64,000 nucleotides of DNA from Macrocystis pyrifera (Eukaryota; Sar; Phaeophyceae; Laminariales; Laminariaceae): assembly GCA_031763025.1 (NCBI GenBank), contig JASSKH010000005.1, positions 14,660,128 through 14,724,127 on the forward strand. Direction: 5' to 3'. The translations under genes and the position numbers were made by a program. The notes beneath the pieces are model-generated. The model was given only the letters and a program-made list of their open reading frames with translations, made no database searches and was not told the origin of the DNA. Below, piece after piece: positions 1 through 12,623 of this stretch (positions are counted from its first letter, which is position 1; every line of letters begins with the position of its first letter).

Positions 1-1206
1 CCCCCGTGCCGGTGGGCGTAGGGGCGCGAGGGTAGGGGATCTCCTCCTGGTCTTCTCCGTGTCGAGATCCCTGGGTTGAACATAGTGTAGGACTTGCGTT
101 CTGTACTAAACCCCGTGGGCCATTGGCCAAGCCGAATGAAGGGTTTGCAACATCCAGCGCTGCGGGTCGACACAAGATGACACAAAAAGGCCGAACGGGT
201 CAACAAGTGATAGGCGAGAGGAGTGGTGGTGTGTCAGGATCCGCGGCAGTAACAGGTGTGGGGGCGGGGCCAAAAAGCATGTTCCAAGTAGAATATGCAG
301 GGGTATCTGCAAGTTACTATCTCGCGAAAAACCGCGTTCTGAGAGTGAAATTGCTCGTGAAATGACACGAGGAGAGCGAAAACGATATATTCCAGACACG
401 AAGAATTATTTTCGCAAACGTCTGCTGAACGATCTCGTCGGTGGCATGCTGATATGTTTATCATGCATTACAGTATGTGCGATATCGTGGCGAAAGGAAC
501 AAAACGCGTTGAAGACATCAAAATACGTTCACCGTACGAAACGTGCAGACGTTACAAACATGGTTCCCGAAATGTGTGACCTGCTTTGTGTTCCAGCCCG
601 TGCTGCGGAATACACAATATCTGATGTCTAGTACCATATACCGGACCTCAAGTGAGTACCATACACACTACATATTCAAACATCAGTCACGGACGTGGGA
701 GCGAAACGTAACATCGACCGAGCCCAGCGTGGCGAGCCAGTCTCGCCTCCTGGCCGAGATGTTGGTGACGTAATCGTAGCATACGTCGACGACGCGCTTG
801 ATGTATTAAATGAACGGCAGCCTAGAGACGTTAGTCGGTCGTAGATCACATCACGGAAGGGCAGGGTGAAGAACTTGGCCACGGCAATAAATGTGAAAGA
901 TCTCATACGTCACGAAGCAGTACCAGGAAAATATACACGTAATTATTCGTGGTCGCCCGGTGCACAGTACGAGTATAAGTATGGTGATAGTTATAGTAAC
1001 ATCCTCGTTCACGATTGCAAATACAACTGTGTACTATTTCCAAGTAGCCTGCCCTCGAAAACGAAGGTGCGGCTCTGAAGGGGTTAACGGTGTGTGACCA
1101 TGCAATACCTACTTCATAGAGCTCCACAAAGATATGTCACACCTCAGGCAGGGCGACCCGAAATCATGTTTCGACGCCTACCGCCGCGACTACAGCACCT
1201 TCAACC

Positions 1207-1362
1207 TTACACGCACAAGGTGGTTCCGGAGCTAGGCTTGATGAGGTCGAAGGTACTGGTGCTGCCCGTGACGTCAGACGTACATCCCACGCACCAGGTA
1301 GTGCCAGAGTTGGACTTGATCGGGTCGAAGGTACCGGTGCTGCCCGTGACGTTGGACGTAAA
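1207..1362 (-). repeat. 78-bp tandem duplication at end of pseudogene exon 6
   Basis: The last part of exon 6 of the decayed MBL copy occurs twice with a 78-bp offset (about 1207-1284 and 1285-1362). Both copies keep the reading frame on the minus strand and both end in a GTGCGTG donor-like motif. The better copy at 13.96 kb has this segment once. The offset is a multiple of three, so the duplication is frame-neutral and created two candidate donors. Confidence 0.75.
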
Positions 1363-1524
1363 GACGGTCGCAAGCCCGAGCTCGGAGCCCGCGCGGATGT
1401 CAGCGAAGAAGACATTTTCAATGTGAACGTACTCCTTCGTTCCCAGACGAGAGAGGTGGCCACCAACGAGCACGTGGACAACTGGTGGTACTGAGGCGTG
1501 AGGGGGCGGCATACAATTACCAGC

Positions 1525-1633
1525 TATTACGGGGGTACATAGTTAATAGGACCTATGGTATACACAAAAACCTATATATTTACCTATTTTTACTAACAAT
1601 ATTTGGTCCCGTCAACTATGGACCCCCGTAATA
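1525..1633. mobile_element. 109-bp MITE, copy 1
   Basis: Short element with terminal inverted repeats: the left end reads TATTACGGGGGTMCATAGTT and the right end is its reverse complement. It is the same length (109 bp) and shares the central AT-rich AACCTATATATTTACCTA segment with copies at 6476 and 16096. The outermost TA may be a target-site duplication. No coding content. Non-autonomous; the autonomous partner is not in the window. Confidence 0.85.
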
Positions 1634-1740
1634 ACAGCGTCATTGATTGGTGCGTGCTACCGCAGGCGCGCTACCGGTCGTTTTGGGAGATGTACTTGGT
1701 TCGACTTTGTTTTGTAGCCGACGAAAACAGCATGGTGACA

Positions 1741-2865
1741 CAGCTGCACGCACTGATGATGGCATCACCGCCGAAGCGTCATGGAAGCACCACAGAGGGT
1801 CCACAGAGGCATGGTCCTACCATGAGCTCCCTATGAGCTCATCGTGGACCCTACGAGGAAGAACCATTGACCTATCATGGCTCCACCACGGACCTACCAT
1901 GGAACTACCATGATTCCACCGTGCGTCAACCTACGGGGGCACCGTGAGCGCGCTATGGGGGCACCAAGGCACCATGCACCCACCGTAGAAGCACCAGAGA
2001 CGCGAAATGGAGGCATCAATGACCCACCATGTGGAGGAACCACGGACGCACCTTGGAGGCACCATGGACCCGCCATGAGAAGCATGGTTCTACCATGGAG
2101 GCGCCATGGACCCACCACAGACCTGCGATGCGTCGACGATGGACCCCGGCTGGACCCATCATGGAGGCGCCCTGGGTCCATCATGAAGATACCACGGGCA
2201 CACCATAGGGGTACCATGGGCATGCCATGTAGACGCTATGGTGGGAGCACGGTGGGTCCATGATTGCATCTAGAATATAGCCTGGACCCAACATGGATCC
2301 GACATGGACACACACCACGGACCTACCATGAATTCACCAAGGATTCACAATGGACCCAATCATACTCCATGGGCCTACCAAGGAAGCACCACGGACCCAT
2401 TACGGTCTGACGACGGGGGTACCACGGGCAAACCAAGAAGGCACAACGGACCCACCGAGGAGGTGTACCATGGACACAGCACGGACCCATCATGGATGTA
2501 CCACAGAGGCGCGACGGACGCGCCATGGCGGCACGGTCGACGTGCCATGGAAGCACCATGAACACGCCACGATGGAGACACCACGATGGAAGCACCAAGG
2601 CCACGCCATGATGGAGGCACCACGCAAGGCACCATTGCCTTACGATAGTGGCACGATGGACCTACAACGGAGGAACCTGGGACCTAGCCTGGACCCAGCC
2701 TGGACCTAGTATGGATCCACTATTGGTTCACCATGGACATACTGTAGACCCAAGACACTATGGATCTACCACGAAGACACCATGGACCCACCATGAACTT
2801 ACGAGGGACGTGCAATGAACCTACCATAGAGGTAGAAGGGACTCATCATGGACACGTCATCCGAC
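1741..2865. repeat. Degenerate CACCATGGA minisatellite
   Basis: About 1.1 kb of diverged short units built on ACCATGGACCC and ACCATGGAGGC (roughly 12-bp steps). Because CCATGG is a palindrome the array reads similarly on both strands and gives long open frames in several frames. These are composition artefacts, rich in Pro, His and Thr on one strand and Trp, Val and Met on the other. It lies between blocks corresponding to exons 6 and 5 of the decayed MBL copy. Confidence 0.85.
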
Positions 2866-4593
2866 AATTTTGGGTTAAGGAGCCTCGGCATCCAGAAAAT
2901 ATTTTAGCGGAAATGTGCTATTAATACCGCTATCGAAGAACGCGCCAACGGTTGGGCCGCATAAATTCGACCCCTGCCTTAGAAAGAGTGGTAAATGTCC
3001 CTGGCCTTACCGTTCACTTGGTCAAGGCCCTAGAGGTGGCCCTGGATGTCCTCAGCGGTCGACATGGCCAAGAAGAAGGGAAACCTGTGCGGCAACCACC
3101 ACGAACAGAAAGGGAAAATGCGTGCAATTGTTTTGGAAAACAAAGGGTGTAGAAAGTTGAACACAAATTCAACGGCTGTGGGCAAATTTGTTCCAAGCTG
3201 TCGTTGTTGACGAGCCTCGATTCCGGTGTAACTAAAATACGAGGTTTGTGTGAGTGGGCGGCGGCCCCCAACTTCGCCCCATGTTATATACAAATGCACT
3301 GGGGTCGTGCTTTCGCAGTTAGTTTCGGAGGCTGTCTATACAATGGATTTGCCGGGATGATTGATTTTCGGAGACTAGGAGCAATTCCAGGGGTGTCCGC
3401 CAATTTGAAACGACTGAACAATTCATTCGGTGTGTATTGTCCATTAATAGGCAAGTGCCTGGAACACATATCGGGCTTGTCAGGTGTACACGAAAGAACG
3501 AAAACATCGCAGCTGCGCTCGCCCCGACGACGAAATTGAACACGAATTACTCGTGCCGGTTTAGGAGTTTAACCAGAAATTGAAAAAAAAAAAAACGTTG
3601 TAGATCCTTTTATTTTACCCGAGATTAGATACCCTTCTTGCTTGGGACTTGAAAAAAACAGTCCCTCTGCCTGGGACTCGAAAAAGAAAGTGGAGTGTCA
3701 ATTGTTTAGTCCAGTATATTACTATTCCTTTTCCATCTCACAGTAACGTATAGCGCTTGTTCCAATCATGATATATATCCACATACTCAATGGAATCCAG
3801 AACCCAATCACTTCAGGCATGGAAGAGCAACAGCGATGCATCCCCGTGTGTCTTGGTCATCTTTGGTTTTCGGTTCTCTTTCACGCACCAGAAACACTGG
3901 AGCTTCTGTGTACGTGCCCTCCACGAACGCACACGAGTTCAAAACAATCGTATTTTTTCTGCCACTACGAGCTCCGACGGAGCGACAGCTGCGCTTTCTT
4001 AACAGTAGCTCGGAAACTAAACATGGTGCGGTACGTGTGCATGAGACGACACTATGGAGTCCATTTCGCAGTAAAAACCCGTTATCAGACGATAATGATA
4101 GTGTTGTTTCCTGTTTTCCAGGGTGTAACACCGTACTCAGAGTGTATCACGGTATGGTACTTGTGCGACGACTACATTAGTGCTACAGTTGAGACTTCGA
4201 AGCGGAAGCACGACGGGAGCGCTAAGAGCACGACAATAGCTACGCGGCCCATATTGTCTTGCCACTATCCCCGCTCTTTCAGGAAGTCGTTTGCCGCGTG
4301 TACGGCGTAGCAGGATTGAGGTGCGGAACGTTCGGGTGAGATGACGTGCGACCCAGTCCATCAGTGGTCCACAAAAATTACGTGTATACGAGGTGCAAAG
4401 AGGTATGGGTAGGACCACTGGCTGGGGCAGGACGCTTCATGTAATCCACTGCTTGATTCAAATAGCACGCGGGAGAACACAATGATGGCAGACAATAGTA
4501 TACACGTCACCCTCCCGGTCACACAACCATGCGGTAACAACTGTGAATCTACAGTAGTATGGCTATTATTCTTGCCATCCCACAGTGTGTAGC

Positions 4594-4643
4594 ATGATTT
4601 TCAACGTTGATCACTCGAAATTTTCAACGTTGATCACTCGAAG
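4594..4643 (+). repeat. 22-bp direct repeat in dispersed element
   Basis: TTTTCAACGTTGATCACTCGAA occurs twice in tandem. The 25 bases before it (TCTTGCCATCCCACAGTGTGTAG) recur with one change at 60731-60756 inside the LRR exon region, also followed by a related sequence, so this is part of a dispersed repeat. Confidence 0.6.
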
Positions 4644-6475
4644 ACACTCCGATAAAAAAAATACTTTATGTTCGTACGAGTAGTACGTAGACAGACGGCA
4701 CTCGTGACAATCCTGAATCAAGGAGGCTATCCTTACGTACGAGAGGCCGGAGGCATGCATACGCGGTACTCACCAGCCAGGGGAAACGGCGTCGGCTACC
4801 ATCACCACGCTGGTGGCAACACCCGCAGGGGTACAAGTCGAGTATCGAGGCACACCGAACAACAGGAGGGGAGGGGAAAGGGAAACACGTCGAAGGGTGT
4901 TGTGCGACTGCTGTAGGTACAATATCATATTTGCGGTAAAGTCACGGCTCCGCCGATATGGTGCTTCAAGCCCTGCGCTGCCCAGTGCTGTGGAGTACCA
5001 AGCATGAAAGAAGACGTGGAGTTGAGGTACCGCAGCTTTTACAAGCGCAAGGTGTGTGTTGTAGGCATGCCGCGGTAGAGTAGCGTATTGTGTATGTAGG
5101 TGCTGTTAAGTCCTGGTACTCTCGTACCTATGCTAAAGGACGGTAAGAAATGTACCGTAAAGCAGGTGTACTCCGCCGAAGGGACCACGTTCCTGCGTGT
5201 GAATAATATTTCTACAGTGCAGCAGTACTCACTACTACTCTGCACTATACTCCTCCTACCGCTGCTTCTATCCCTACTATTAATACTACTGTTACTTCTA
5301 CAGGGGTCCGAAGTTGGGAAGTCCGATTTTTAGCAGGTACGTCAGTTATCAAATGAAAGAACGAAGACAACAAATCACCCATCGTTTGTCGCCAACGATG
5401 CCCCGAGTAGAAATTAAAACCCACGCTCTCGACGTTTTTTTTTTCTCTTTTGATTTTGTGGTCTCCATAAACAATCTATTGTCGGTGGATATTCAAGATG
5501 AGCCATTTCTAAGATACAAAGATCCCATACACCCAGAAAACCACATTCTAAACATGATAATGAAACTATAATTCCGATCGATTGTAAGTAAGTAAGTGAT
5601 AAGCTATATTATCATCATCCAAGTGGTTTGGTACGTACGGTACAACATCCAGTTTTGATGGCGCTTTGTTTTTTGTATATCATGATTGTTTCTGGCTCTT
5701 CTACCCGCGCTCTGCATCCGTCCACAGCTGCATTGTAGCTGCAGCAGCATTTGATGGGTCATTTTTTTCGAGGTGGACAAGATAGTCCCCTGCTCACTGG
5801 ACGTGGACCTTGTTCGGGGCGAGCGGGAGGCCGCCCACCTCAAACACCTCCTCCTGGTACCACTCAGGCAAGGGATTACCGCGGTTGTTGACGAACGCTG
5901 TGTTGGCATCGCGCTTGTCTTTGTTCTTGAGAATCCAACGTACTCGGCCGTCCGCGAGATGGCTAAGGGTTTGTCCGCCGCAAAGTAGTCCGCAATCATG
6001 CCCGCGCCACCGATGTAGTCTTGTCAACGGGCATCATGAAGGAGGGAAGCGGGTTGGCGGTGCAAGGAGTTTTGATCGTCATTGCGTTGGCGCAACACGT
6101 AGTTGGTGGGTGTATCTAGGACACAGCAAACGGGCGCCTGTCGACGACGGAGAGAAAAAATGATTGGGTCAACAGGTAAGTGCTTTTCTCGATAAAAATG
6201 CATAGCACGCACCGTGCGGCGGAGAGGGGAGAGGAGCTCCTCTGTATGCTCCCAGATCTGAGTGACTACTATGGCGAAGGAGAGGAACAGGAAGGGCGAA
6301 TATATATAAACGGGACGGAAAAACAGCAAATGGGGATAAGGAGACGTCGGTCTGCGAGACGTGCACACTCGTGCCCCCAATCCGGTGCCTCAACTAAGCA
6401 TGCTATCCTGGCACGGCGGCCGCAACTCAGGCATAGCACGCACACCCTTGTTGGGTTAGGGTTCGAGGAGGTTGC

Positions 6476-6584
6476 TATTACGGGGGTCCATAGTTTATAG
6501 GACTTATGGTATACATAAAAACCTATATATTTACCTATTTTTACTAACAAAATTTGGTCCCGTTAACTATGGACCCCCGTAATA
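6476..6584. mobile_element. 109-bp MITE, copy 2
   Basis: Same 109-bp inverted-repeat element as at 1525 and 16096, with terminal TATTACGGGGGTCCATAGTT and its complement. It differs from copy 1 at only a handful of positions, which suggests fairly recent spread. Confidence 0.88.
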
Positions 6585-9250
6585 GGACTGACGCCAACGA
6601 CGCCCACAACGGCGGCACGCGGATCCCCCCTTTCGAATACGACTCTTGAGGGATAGGGTACACCCCCACAACTCTGCTACATGTATGCACTACACCGCTT
6701 TTGAGCTATGATAGAGCATGCCTTTCGAGGCTTTCAAGATCAATGTTTCTGACTGCGGGGGGCCTTCAGGCCTGCTGTCCCGTTTTCGAGACAAACCACT
6801 CGAATTTCAAGGAATTTGTCCCCTAAACGGGAGTACCTTCCTCACGGGATAAAAATGAGGAATCGCCGATACGTCGTTCAAGCTCAATGCCATTTTTCGA
6901 TACATACTTACGCGACAGCATTCATTGTTCACTGTTTCTGCACTTTCATGTCTCCACCAGGTCAGGTTATGTGCGGGGTACGTATAAAGTTTCTGTGATG
7001 GCAGAGCCTCAGAAAATACTAGGCGTACCCCCACTGTAGGCAGAAAACATGAGTCCCCCCCCCCCTTTGGCGGAAACGAACTTCCTTCATGGAGGGTTGC
7101 TTGCAACTTATTCGAGAAAATTGTCGACGCAAACACGGTGTACGGGACGAATATATCTAATCCTTACTCTAAGCCGATCAGAGCAACCCTAACCTTGACC
7201 CCAAGCAAATGAGATTGAATCTTGAATATACGGTAAGCTCTACGGCCTCGGTGCCGACGCTGGCTTCGATTTTCCACCGTGTGAATATTTTCTGAGCACC
7301 GACCCACGGCGGAACATCTGGTGTACAGATGATATATATATACATGGCGATACTCCGCGCCGAAGGCTTTGTTCGGAAGATCTGAACAGATTCACGGCGG
7401 GCCACTGGAGCTATCAATTGGACAAAAAGGGGCGTGATCTCGATATAAGGGGGAAGAGGTGGGGGCGGGGGGTGATGGTTGAAAGGGAGTGCTACAAAAC
7501 GGTCGATACTTGTAAAGTTGTGGGGACGTACCTCGTTAAGTTGGAACCAAAAAGAAGGGCCTTCGTTCACCCGTTTGTGCCACGGTGCCGTCAGCCCCGA
7601 TATCATGCCCTCCAATGAGCAAATGAGTTCCTGTCCGTGCTCTGCGTGGGCGGTGCGGGTCCTACCAACGCGTCATACTAAACAAGGAAGCACTCTGTTG
7701 GGGCATGAGCGAGTACCTGCCGCGAAAAACGTATACGCCTCCCCCGTCCCGTTTGGCTGAATATGGCAGGGGTAATATTCGCCCTATTGACCAAGCGTTT
7801 TCCGGCCAGGGTAAGACGCATGGCGAAGACTAAATGCGTGGCGAGTTGCGGAGACGAAGCTCGTGTATTGTTTGGCAGCACTGGAGACCGAACGTCAGCC
7901 TATTGAAACATATTACATATAAATGTTCTAAAGTGGGACGGTGCGCTGCTCAGGGGCCCAATCCGGGCGTTGTGCGGTTTAGTGCTCACATAAGGCAGCG
8001 AGACGGAGAAGATCATCGGTCTCGAGAACGAGCTCTGGGAGACAAAGCATTCGTATATCATGAAGTCGGCGGGCGGGCGCACGCGGACGCTGATACTATG
8101 ACAAACGCTTAAGGCAGGGTTTTTGGGTAGTTAGAGGCCGCCCGGAGTACGTTCGGCGGCAAGGATGCACGTATCGCACCTCTTGGGAGTCGTGACGGTG
8201 GCTTGATCATAACAGAAAATACACCGCGGCGAGGAATTCGTACCATGGGTTTCATGGTCACAGTTTTCCAGGGGTAAAAACATATGTAGGCCGGTGGCGG
8301 GACGAGTAGTCACAGTGCCGGTGGCAGCGCGGTGATGGGTCAAAGAGAACGTCAGGTCCCAAGAAGAATATGGTGTGGCTCGCTCCGAGGCAAACGAAGT
8401 GGACGACACAGGAGCGAGGGCAACCGAGGTGCCAGTGTCCACGCACAGTGCCTTTCATGGAGCTGTACAGCGGTTCGACGGTGGGGTCTTGAGCATAGTT
8501 GCGGGGGCGATAGCCGTTCTACTGAAGGTGTACATACCATCGTCTGCGAGCCAGTTGTGACAGAGTACCTCGATTTGCAGTACATAGACCAACTGCACAT
8601 CTGTAGGATCCGTTAGATAGTATTCGACATAGTTGGATCTACCTCCTTTACAGTCTGGAAACATATTTTTGTGTCTGCAATACAGGTACGCAAGCTAGTA
8701 TTCCAAGTAGCCTCAGAAGACGCGGATGTACACACGTGGTATATCATTACGTCAGGTTTTACGGGGTATTCATATGACTGAAGTTGGGGATGGCGTACGT
8801 ACTCTTGCCAGCAGAGTATAGCCGGTTGAGGCCAGTGGGCACTTCTGGCTTCAAGCCACCTGCCCAACCTACTCCCCCCCCCTGTTTCACTATTTTCACT
8901 TGCCTTTTCAAGCAAGCTTCGCACCAATAAGTACGAAAACATGTAAACGAACTAAGTCTGAGCTTGGCCAAGCACAGACACCTGTGCCACACCTTCTGTG
9001 GATCATCACCACCCGGCACTCTTGCCTGTACCTCATCACATTTAACGTCGTCGGAAGGACAGCATCTGTGTTCGTTGCCTTCCCCTCACCGTATCGACGG
9101 TAGCTCTAACGCTCGAAAGGCCCGGTCCATGATCGGCAATAAGGGGGAAGGAGTAGGAGACAGGGCAGCTCCGGGCTTGATTTATGGACGACGACCGAAC
9201 ACGCTCCTGGGCCGTGAAAAGACTCTCGCGACTTTTGGACGAGGAGAACG
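6585..9250. other. Unassigned region
   Basis: No recognisable gene. At 6758-6832 there is an imperfect hairpin whose arms (GTCCCGTTTTCGAGACAAAC and a diverged complement ending CTAAACGGGAG) resemble the better palindrome at 25362-25450. The longest open frame (7178-7615, minus, 145 codons) has a proline run and no family I recognise. Homopolymer G/C runs occur near 7056 and 8875. Confidence 0.5.
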
Positions 9251-9268
9251 CTAAGTGAATGAGCGGAA

Positions 9269-9790
9269 ATGGCAGAAGCGAAGCGCGTTTTGGCGTCCCT
9301 TAAGGCCCGCCAGCCGCTGTCTCTTGCCTTCCAAGGCATCCCTTCCGTACCCACCCACGCGCTTAAAGCCGCTGTCCCTCCGCCTCCACTCCCGCCCCTA
9401 CGGCATCAACCCTGTCTCGTTGATGACCTTGATCGCGTAGACGCCGGCCTCGACGACGTCATAGGTTTGGACCCAGACCTCGCGGCCCACCTCGCCAATA
9501 TCAGATCCCTTTTTGAACGCCTTCGAAAGCACAACCTTAACATTTCCCCTCCCGAAGTCAAGCTTTGCGCTACCAGTACCGATGTCCTGGGACACACCAT
9601 CTTCTTCTCTGGCGTCAGCAGTAATACCGACAAGATTGCCACCGTAACCCAGATGCCCATGCCTACGAGCACTAATCAACTCGCTCACTCGTCGGAGGCT
9701 TTGTGTACCGCCGAAACTTCCTGAACAAACTTTACACTCGGCTCCGCACCATTAACGCTCCGCTCAAACAAGGCGCTAAGTACCTGTACC
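9269..9790 (+). pseudogene. Ty3/gypsy reverse transcriptase fragment
   Basis: The frame from 9395 reads like the end of a gypsy-type reverse transcriptase: an LDDVIG segment, then HLANIRSLFERLRKHNLN, then a DVLGHTI segment, then QMPMPTSTNQL, the conserved thumb and connection of chromovirus-like pol. After about 9685 the frame shifts and the RRNFLNKL segment is in another frame. The catalytic YxDD box and the whole upstream pol are missing, and no LTR is visible nearby. It is a dead internal fragment. The family call is firm, the clade is not. Confidence 0.8.
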
Positions 9791-9799
9791 TCATCACAC

Positions 9800-10580
9800 A
9801 CTGCTTTTAACATTCGGATTACGGGTGTACTCTTCGTGGCCGGAAGGCGCGTCACCGTGATGCGGACGTTGTGGAGAGCAGAAAATAAAACCCTTCACAA
9901 AACTAGTATAACAAGACGGGGTGAAACGCTACAAGGAGCAGACCGGCATCTCCCGTGGGAAGACGCTAGACACTGTACGTATTGGTGCGCGCTGGCGACG
10001 TGGGCATGTCCTGGAGCTCACAAGTAAAATGTTGCTAGCTAGGATGGCGGTCGTGGTGACCGTGTTCCCGCCCTCCAGGTACACCTCTTAATGTACCGCA
10101 CTATGAGAAACCCGTTCACGTTGAAATAGGATCTAAACGGTCCATTCACTCGGGACAGTGTGGTGGACCAAGACCGAGAGCAACGGCCTCTAGAGGAAAC
10201 GCCGAAGAAGGTGCCGCTCGCTGTTAATACAGCCGACATGCATACAAATTTACAATACGTTCTCTTGAGCTTATGCACTCGGGTGAGGTGATGGACGGAG
10301 GCGACAAACTTCAACGGACGTCCTACGAACGGTGTACAAAAAGCGAAAGCCTGGTTACGAAATGATTCCGACGGCGTATATTGGAGGTGTGTGGTCGACG
10401 GACGATTGGGAGTGAGTCTTTAGCAAAGCATGCGGTTTAGCTGTGAAAGCCTAACCGATGAATTTCTGCTTCACGGGGGCATTGCTCCGTGTCTGACCAA
10501 GGCTCCGTACTGAAAATCGGGCCCAGCATACTTTGGCTACGATGGCCCCATAGCTTGTCCTACTGAGGCGTTGAGGCGAC
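9800..10580. other. Unassigned region after gypsy fragment
   Basis: It follows the gypsy thumb fragment and could be decayed pol (RNase H or integrase), but I cannot identify conserved motifs in any frame. Confidence 0.4.
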
Positions 10581-10581
10581 C

Positions 10582-11087
10582 GTGCGAAGACAGAGAGACA
10601 TAGTCCAGGCTAAAAATAATTTGAGGAAGATGGTGATGTTTCGAGAGGTGATTGGTGACCAGGGCTGTTCACTGGATGCCACGGAGATAGCTCAACAGTT
10701 AGGGGCAGACATACTGGGGCCATACCAACACACCACGAGTAAAGCAACCTTGCACCTGTTGCTAGTCAGAAGGCAACGGATAGTACCCTTACTTTCCCGG
10801 TATGGCCGCCGTGTCCCTGTGGCTCATTGCTTGTATAGTAGCGACCGCGTAAAACGACATATGCTGTCGTGATTAGTGGCTGCTACACAGCGCGACACGA
10901 CCTCGTGGATAAGCGCACCCCGGCGAAGAGGGTCACCGCGGCACTGTTGTCGAGCGTGACAGCGCACGGCGTCTTTGATAAAGTAATAACAGTGCTTGAA
11001 AACGAAAACATTCCCCGGTATGCTCTCGCGGAGGCGGCGTTCCGTGGTGCTAGTCGATGCATAGATAAAAAATGTCGAGGCTCATAA
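10582..11087 (+). CDS. Unidentified coding-like ORF pair
   Basis: Two adjacent open frames, 10582-10872 (96 codons) and 10869-11087 (72 codons), overlap by four bases in different frames. Both read with ordinary amino-acid composition rather than low-complexity bias; the second contains the segment HGVFDKVITVLENENIPRYA. They could be two parts of one degenerate gene split by a frameshift, or exons with an unrecognised intron. I recognise no domain. Chance open frames of this length are common in the window, so support is weak. Confidence 0.25.
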
Positions 11088-11099
11088 CCTGAAAGGATG

Positions 11100-12580
11100 A
11101 TGTGTGTGTCGAGGTTATGTCTCTGTGAAGACAGATGACAGAGGTGGCACCGAAATGTATGTGAGGATCACTTGTTATGAAGAAGAAATAAGATGGTTCG
11201 AAAAGGCGTTTGTTAGGTCGAAGGAAGACACGAAAGAAACAACAAAACATGTATATCAAGAAAAGACGACAATGCAAGGGGAAGGGAGAAAAGACCATCT
11301 CGGGACGTTGCCCGTGCTATGGGCAGAGGTACTCCACTACAGCATGTATGTCCTGTTCCCTGTAACGTTCTCTACAACGGTCTAGCAACGTTCTCAGCAT
11401 CGTTGCTGATGGTGTGCATTGAATATTAAATATATTCCGTACTACGAGAAATAACAAACTCGTGATCTGCCCACCTATTCTCGTATCTGTGCGTAGTGAC
11501 TGCACATCAGCCAATACATGGATCTCGACGTCCATGTTACAGTTACAATAATTTCCAGGTATGTACCGAGCTGCCATTCATGTTTGTAATGCGCTTCGAT
11601 CACGCCCTTGGAAAACGTCCTATACTGTGTCCACGTGGGCCGACTTAGTGCCAAGTTACTGGGGTTTCCGGTCGCATTAGACAACCCCGCTCACGCTAAC
11701 CCCCAGCTACTCCTGTCTGGTGTAGACTTCGCGCGTGAACGCTGAAACATAAACTACAGCAGCAACCGTTTTTATCGGACCAACACTTATGTGCTACATA
11801 ATATATCTAACTTTAAAACAACCAATTATAAAAATACCTACTGTAGCTCAAAATGTAAGTATTTGCCGCCCAGTTGGGAGCAGCAACGTACGTCGCATTT
11901 CTATCTACGAATGCTGTCGCAAGATGGCAGCTTGTCTATGGTAGTTTACGGTCTGTTACTGAGTCCCGGTACTCGTCGATAAGTTCCGAACTCGCGCTAT
12001 AGCCTGCCACATATACTTCGATCGACTAAGCCACGTATTCACAGAATAAACCACAACGAGGGTTGTTTTCGCGCCGCCTGATCCGACCTAGAACAGCTAC
12101 ACACCACATAAAGACTGTACTCGTATATCTTCTATATATATTATTTTGGTACAATACTGTTAATCTCGGCAATTCCTCTGTTTCACCTGCCCGGATCAAG
12201 AAATTTAACCTAGAGAAACTTCACCTACCACCCCTGCCGCGCAAACTACGTTAGATGTATTCTGGCACCACGTTAGTGTGCAACTACTACTAAGTCAGTG
12301 TGCAACTACTCCTAAGTAATTGTAGTTCGAACGAAAGAAAGCGACACGTGATCTCTTTTGCCATATCGACAGGGGGTTGATTTTCGATAAAGCCGCCAGC
12401 CACAAATACGTCGCGTAGCCTCCACATTGGTTAAGCCCACCCTGAAATGTGTCAACGAAGAGCCCGTTGCCTGTGCAAACAGCGGAGGCATTTCGCCCCT
12501 TTCCCCAGTCTTCTCAGTCTTCTCGGTCTCGGCGAGTTGGACTAGACATGAGGAAGGACTCGTTCCATGTGCTACACGCC
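11100..12580. other. Unassigned region
   Basis: No gene recognised. A 22-bp direct repeat (GTGTGCAACTACT type) sits at 12276-12318. The remaining sequence is AT-richer and has only short open frames. Confidence 0.45.
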
Positions 12581-12587
12581 CGAGCCT

Positions 12588-12623
12588 TCAGCCAATCCGA
12601 GCGAAAGATTGCATCACATTGCA
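12588..12623 (-). CDS. Possible terminal exon 8 of MBL-fold gene
   Basis: An AG acceptor at 12624-12625 is followed in phase 0 by a short frame, CNVMQSFARIG, and a stop. Phase 0 is what exon 7 requires, and joining gives a Ser-His-Cys context at the end of the protein. No counterpart was found downstream of the decayed copy, so this is a tentative candidate. The true last exon may lie elsewhere below 13.28 kb. Confidence 0.25.
   Translation of the reverse strand, partial: CNVMQSFARIG

Larger units (their letters stand above)
695..6020 (-). pseudogene. Decayed duplicate of MBL-fold hydrolase gene (exons 3-7)
   Basis: Five blocks match exons 3-7 of the better copy at 13.28-18.54 kb, in the same order and strand: 6020-5736, 4822-4774, 3084-3011, 1481-1295 and 821-695. 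Exons 4 and 7 have the same lengths (49 and 127 bp). Lesions: the acceptor of exon 3 is AA instead of AG; the codon after the conserved Asp of the metal motif is Tyr instead of His; exon 3 has a frameshift near the TAEY segment and an in-frame TGA before the AGDYL segment; its donor lacks GT. The acceptor of exon 4 is GG instead of AG. Exon 5 has an in-frame TAG and exon 7 an in-frame TAA. Exon 6 lacks its first residues and its 3' part is tandemly repeated. No exons 1-2 were found upstream (6-13 kb), so the duplication was probably partial or truncated. Seen directly; MBL family assignment is by motif. Confidence 0.8.

Noticed and set aside
1877-2709. Open frames of 85-128 codons on both strands as genes
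   Set aside because: They follow the CACCATGGA minisatellite and consist of repeated short peptides; coding on both strands at once is not credible.
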